Assembly (NCBI GenBank): GCA_963695415.1
Contig: CAVOGL010000008.1
Location: 1 to 64,000, forward strand
Origin: CAVXWV01 sp963695415
GTDB lineage: Bacteria; Chloroflexota; Anaerolineae; Anaerolineales; UBA4823
DNA length: 64,000 nucleotides
Direction: 5' to 3'
Position 1 is the first letter of the stretch. The number at the start of each line of letters is the position of its first letter. The translations under genes and the position numbers were made by a program. Positions 63,674 through 64,000 of this stretch are shown in pieces. Below the pieces are notes generated by a model. The model made no database searches and had not been told where the DNA came from. It worked only from the letters and a program-made list of their open reading frames with translations.

Positions 63674-64000
63674 ATGTCAAAAAAACCAACCAACATCATC
63701 TTCATCATGTCGGATGACCACGCCTCCCACGCGATGAGCTGCTATCCCGTTAGGGACGGCAGCCGCATCAACCGCACACCCAACCTGGACCGTATCGCTG
63801 ATGGTGGGATGCGCTTCGATAACTGCTTCTGCACGAATTCGATCTGCACACCCAGCCGCGCCGCTATCCTGACCGGCACCTACAACCACATCAACCAGGT
63901 CACCACGCTGGACACACCCATGGACAACAGCCTGCTGACCTTCCCGAAAATCCTCCAGGAAAACGGTTTTCAGACAGCCATCTTCGGTAAGTGGCACCTG
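63674..64000 (+). CDS. Type I sulfatase, N-terminal part, runs off the right edge
   Basis: 109 codons up to the window end, ATG at 63674 with GAGGAG seven bases upstream. The start is KKPTNIIFIMSDDHASHAMS (metal Asp pair), and the formylglycine signature CTPSRAAILTG follows at residue 66-76, with FGKWHL at the edge. Cys-type sulfatases need a formylglycine-generating enzyme. They remove sulfate from sulfated sugars such as fucose, galactose or L-galactose units of algal polysaccharides. Ten bases separate it from the phosphorylase gene, so it belongs to the same operon. Confidence 0.9.
   Translation, partial: MSKKPTNIIFIMSDDHASHAMSCYPVRDGSRINRTPNLDRIADGGMRFDNCFCTNSICTPSRAAILTGTYNHINQVTTLDTPMDNSLLTFPKILQENGFQTAIFGKWHL

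Overview
The window looks like part of a chromosome from a moderately GC-rich environmental bacterium. I infer a Chloroflexota (Anaerolineae-like) heterotroph, at moderate confidence. The reasons are surface lipoproteins with Pro/Thr-rich linkers, a B12-dependent methylmalonyl-CoA pair, many glycoside and amidohydrolase genes, and a mixture of short operons on both strands. No rRNA or other phylogenetic marker is present, so the taxonomy is inference. Layout: 1-2.8 kb is a decayed RHS locus on the minus strand with two RHS fragments flanking a broken beta-propeller lipoprotein. 3.2-6.2 kb carries methylmalonyl-CoA epimerase, methylmalonyl-CoA mutase and a ribokinase-like kinase. 6.3-13.8 kb has a DUF1786 protein, HtpG, a large membrane-anchored coiled-coil protein and an amidohydrolase. 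An ISAs1-family insertion sequence (13.8-15.1 kb) separates these from tRNA-Arg and surE. 16-18.8 kb is a minus-strand operon hutI / HD phosphohydrolase / inositol-phosphatase-like. 19.3-20.1 kb is an MntA/HepT toxin-antitoxin pair. 20-30 kb has a radical-SAM DNA-repair-type protein, an aspartase/fumarase-family lyase, a GH3 beta-glucosidase with an uncharacterised partner and a glycosyltransferase, and a tyrosine phenol-lyase with its Lrp-type regulator. 30.6-33.3 kb has a membrane TIR protein with an outer propeller, then a tRNA-Phe/Gly/Cys cluster whose tRNA-Cys end is tandemly duplicated with a 139-bp period. 33-50 kb is mostly housekeeping and unknown genes: TPR, MBL, mutY, dipeptidase, CYTH-CHAD plus ParA, a DUF362/deacetylase/SelA-like operon, xth, an aldo-keto-like protein, GNAT and MFS. 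51-58 kb contains an amidohydrolase, a multi-domain membrane/PLD protein, a methyltransferase and a PQQ-type dehydrogenase lipoprotein. The most interesting block is 58.1-64.0 kb. A LacI regulator with a clear promoter/operator precedes a tight operon encoding a GDP-mannose 3,5-epimerase-like enzyme, a GH29 alpha-L-fucosidase/galactosidase, a GHMP sugar kinase, a VTC2-like (HxHxQ) GDP-hexose phosphorylase and a sulfatase running off the right edge. Read together, these enzymes could release L-galactose (or a related 6-deoxy/sulfated L-sugar) and convert it, via L-galactose-1-P and GDP-L-galactose, to GDP-mannose. That is the plant vitamin C route run backwards. This reading is inference; the individual family assignments are much firmer. 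A second general point is that at least seven genes carry single-base indels, mostly in homopolymers, which looks more like consensus error than true gene death in most cases.
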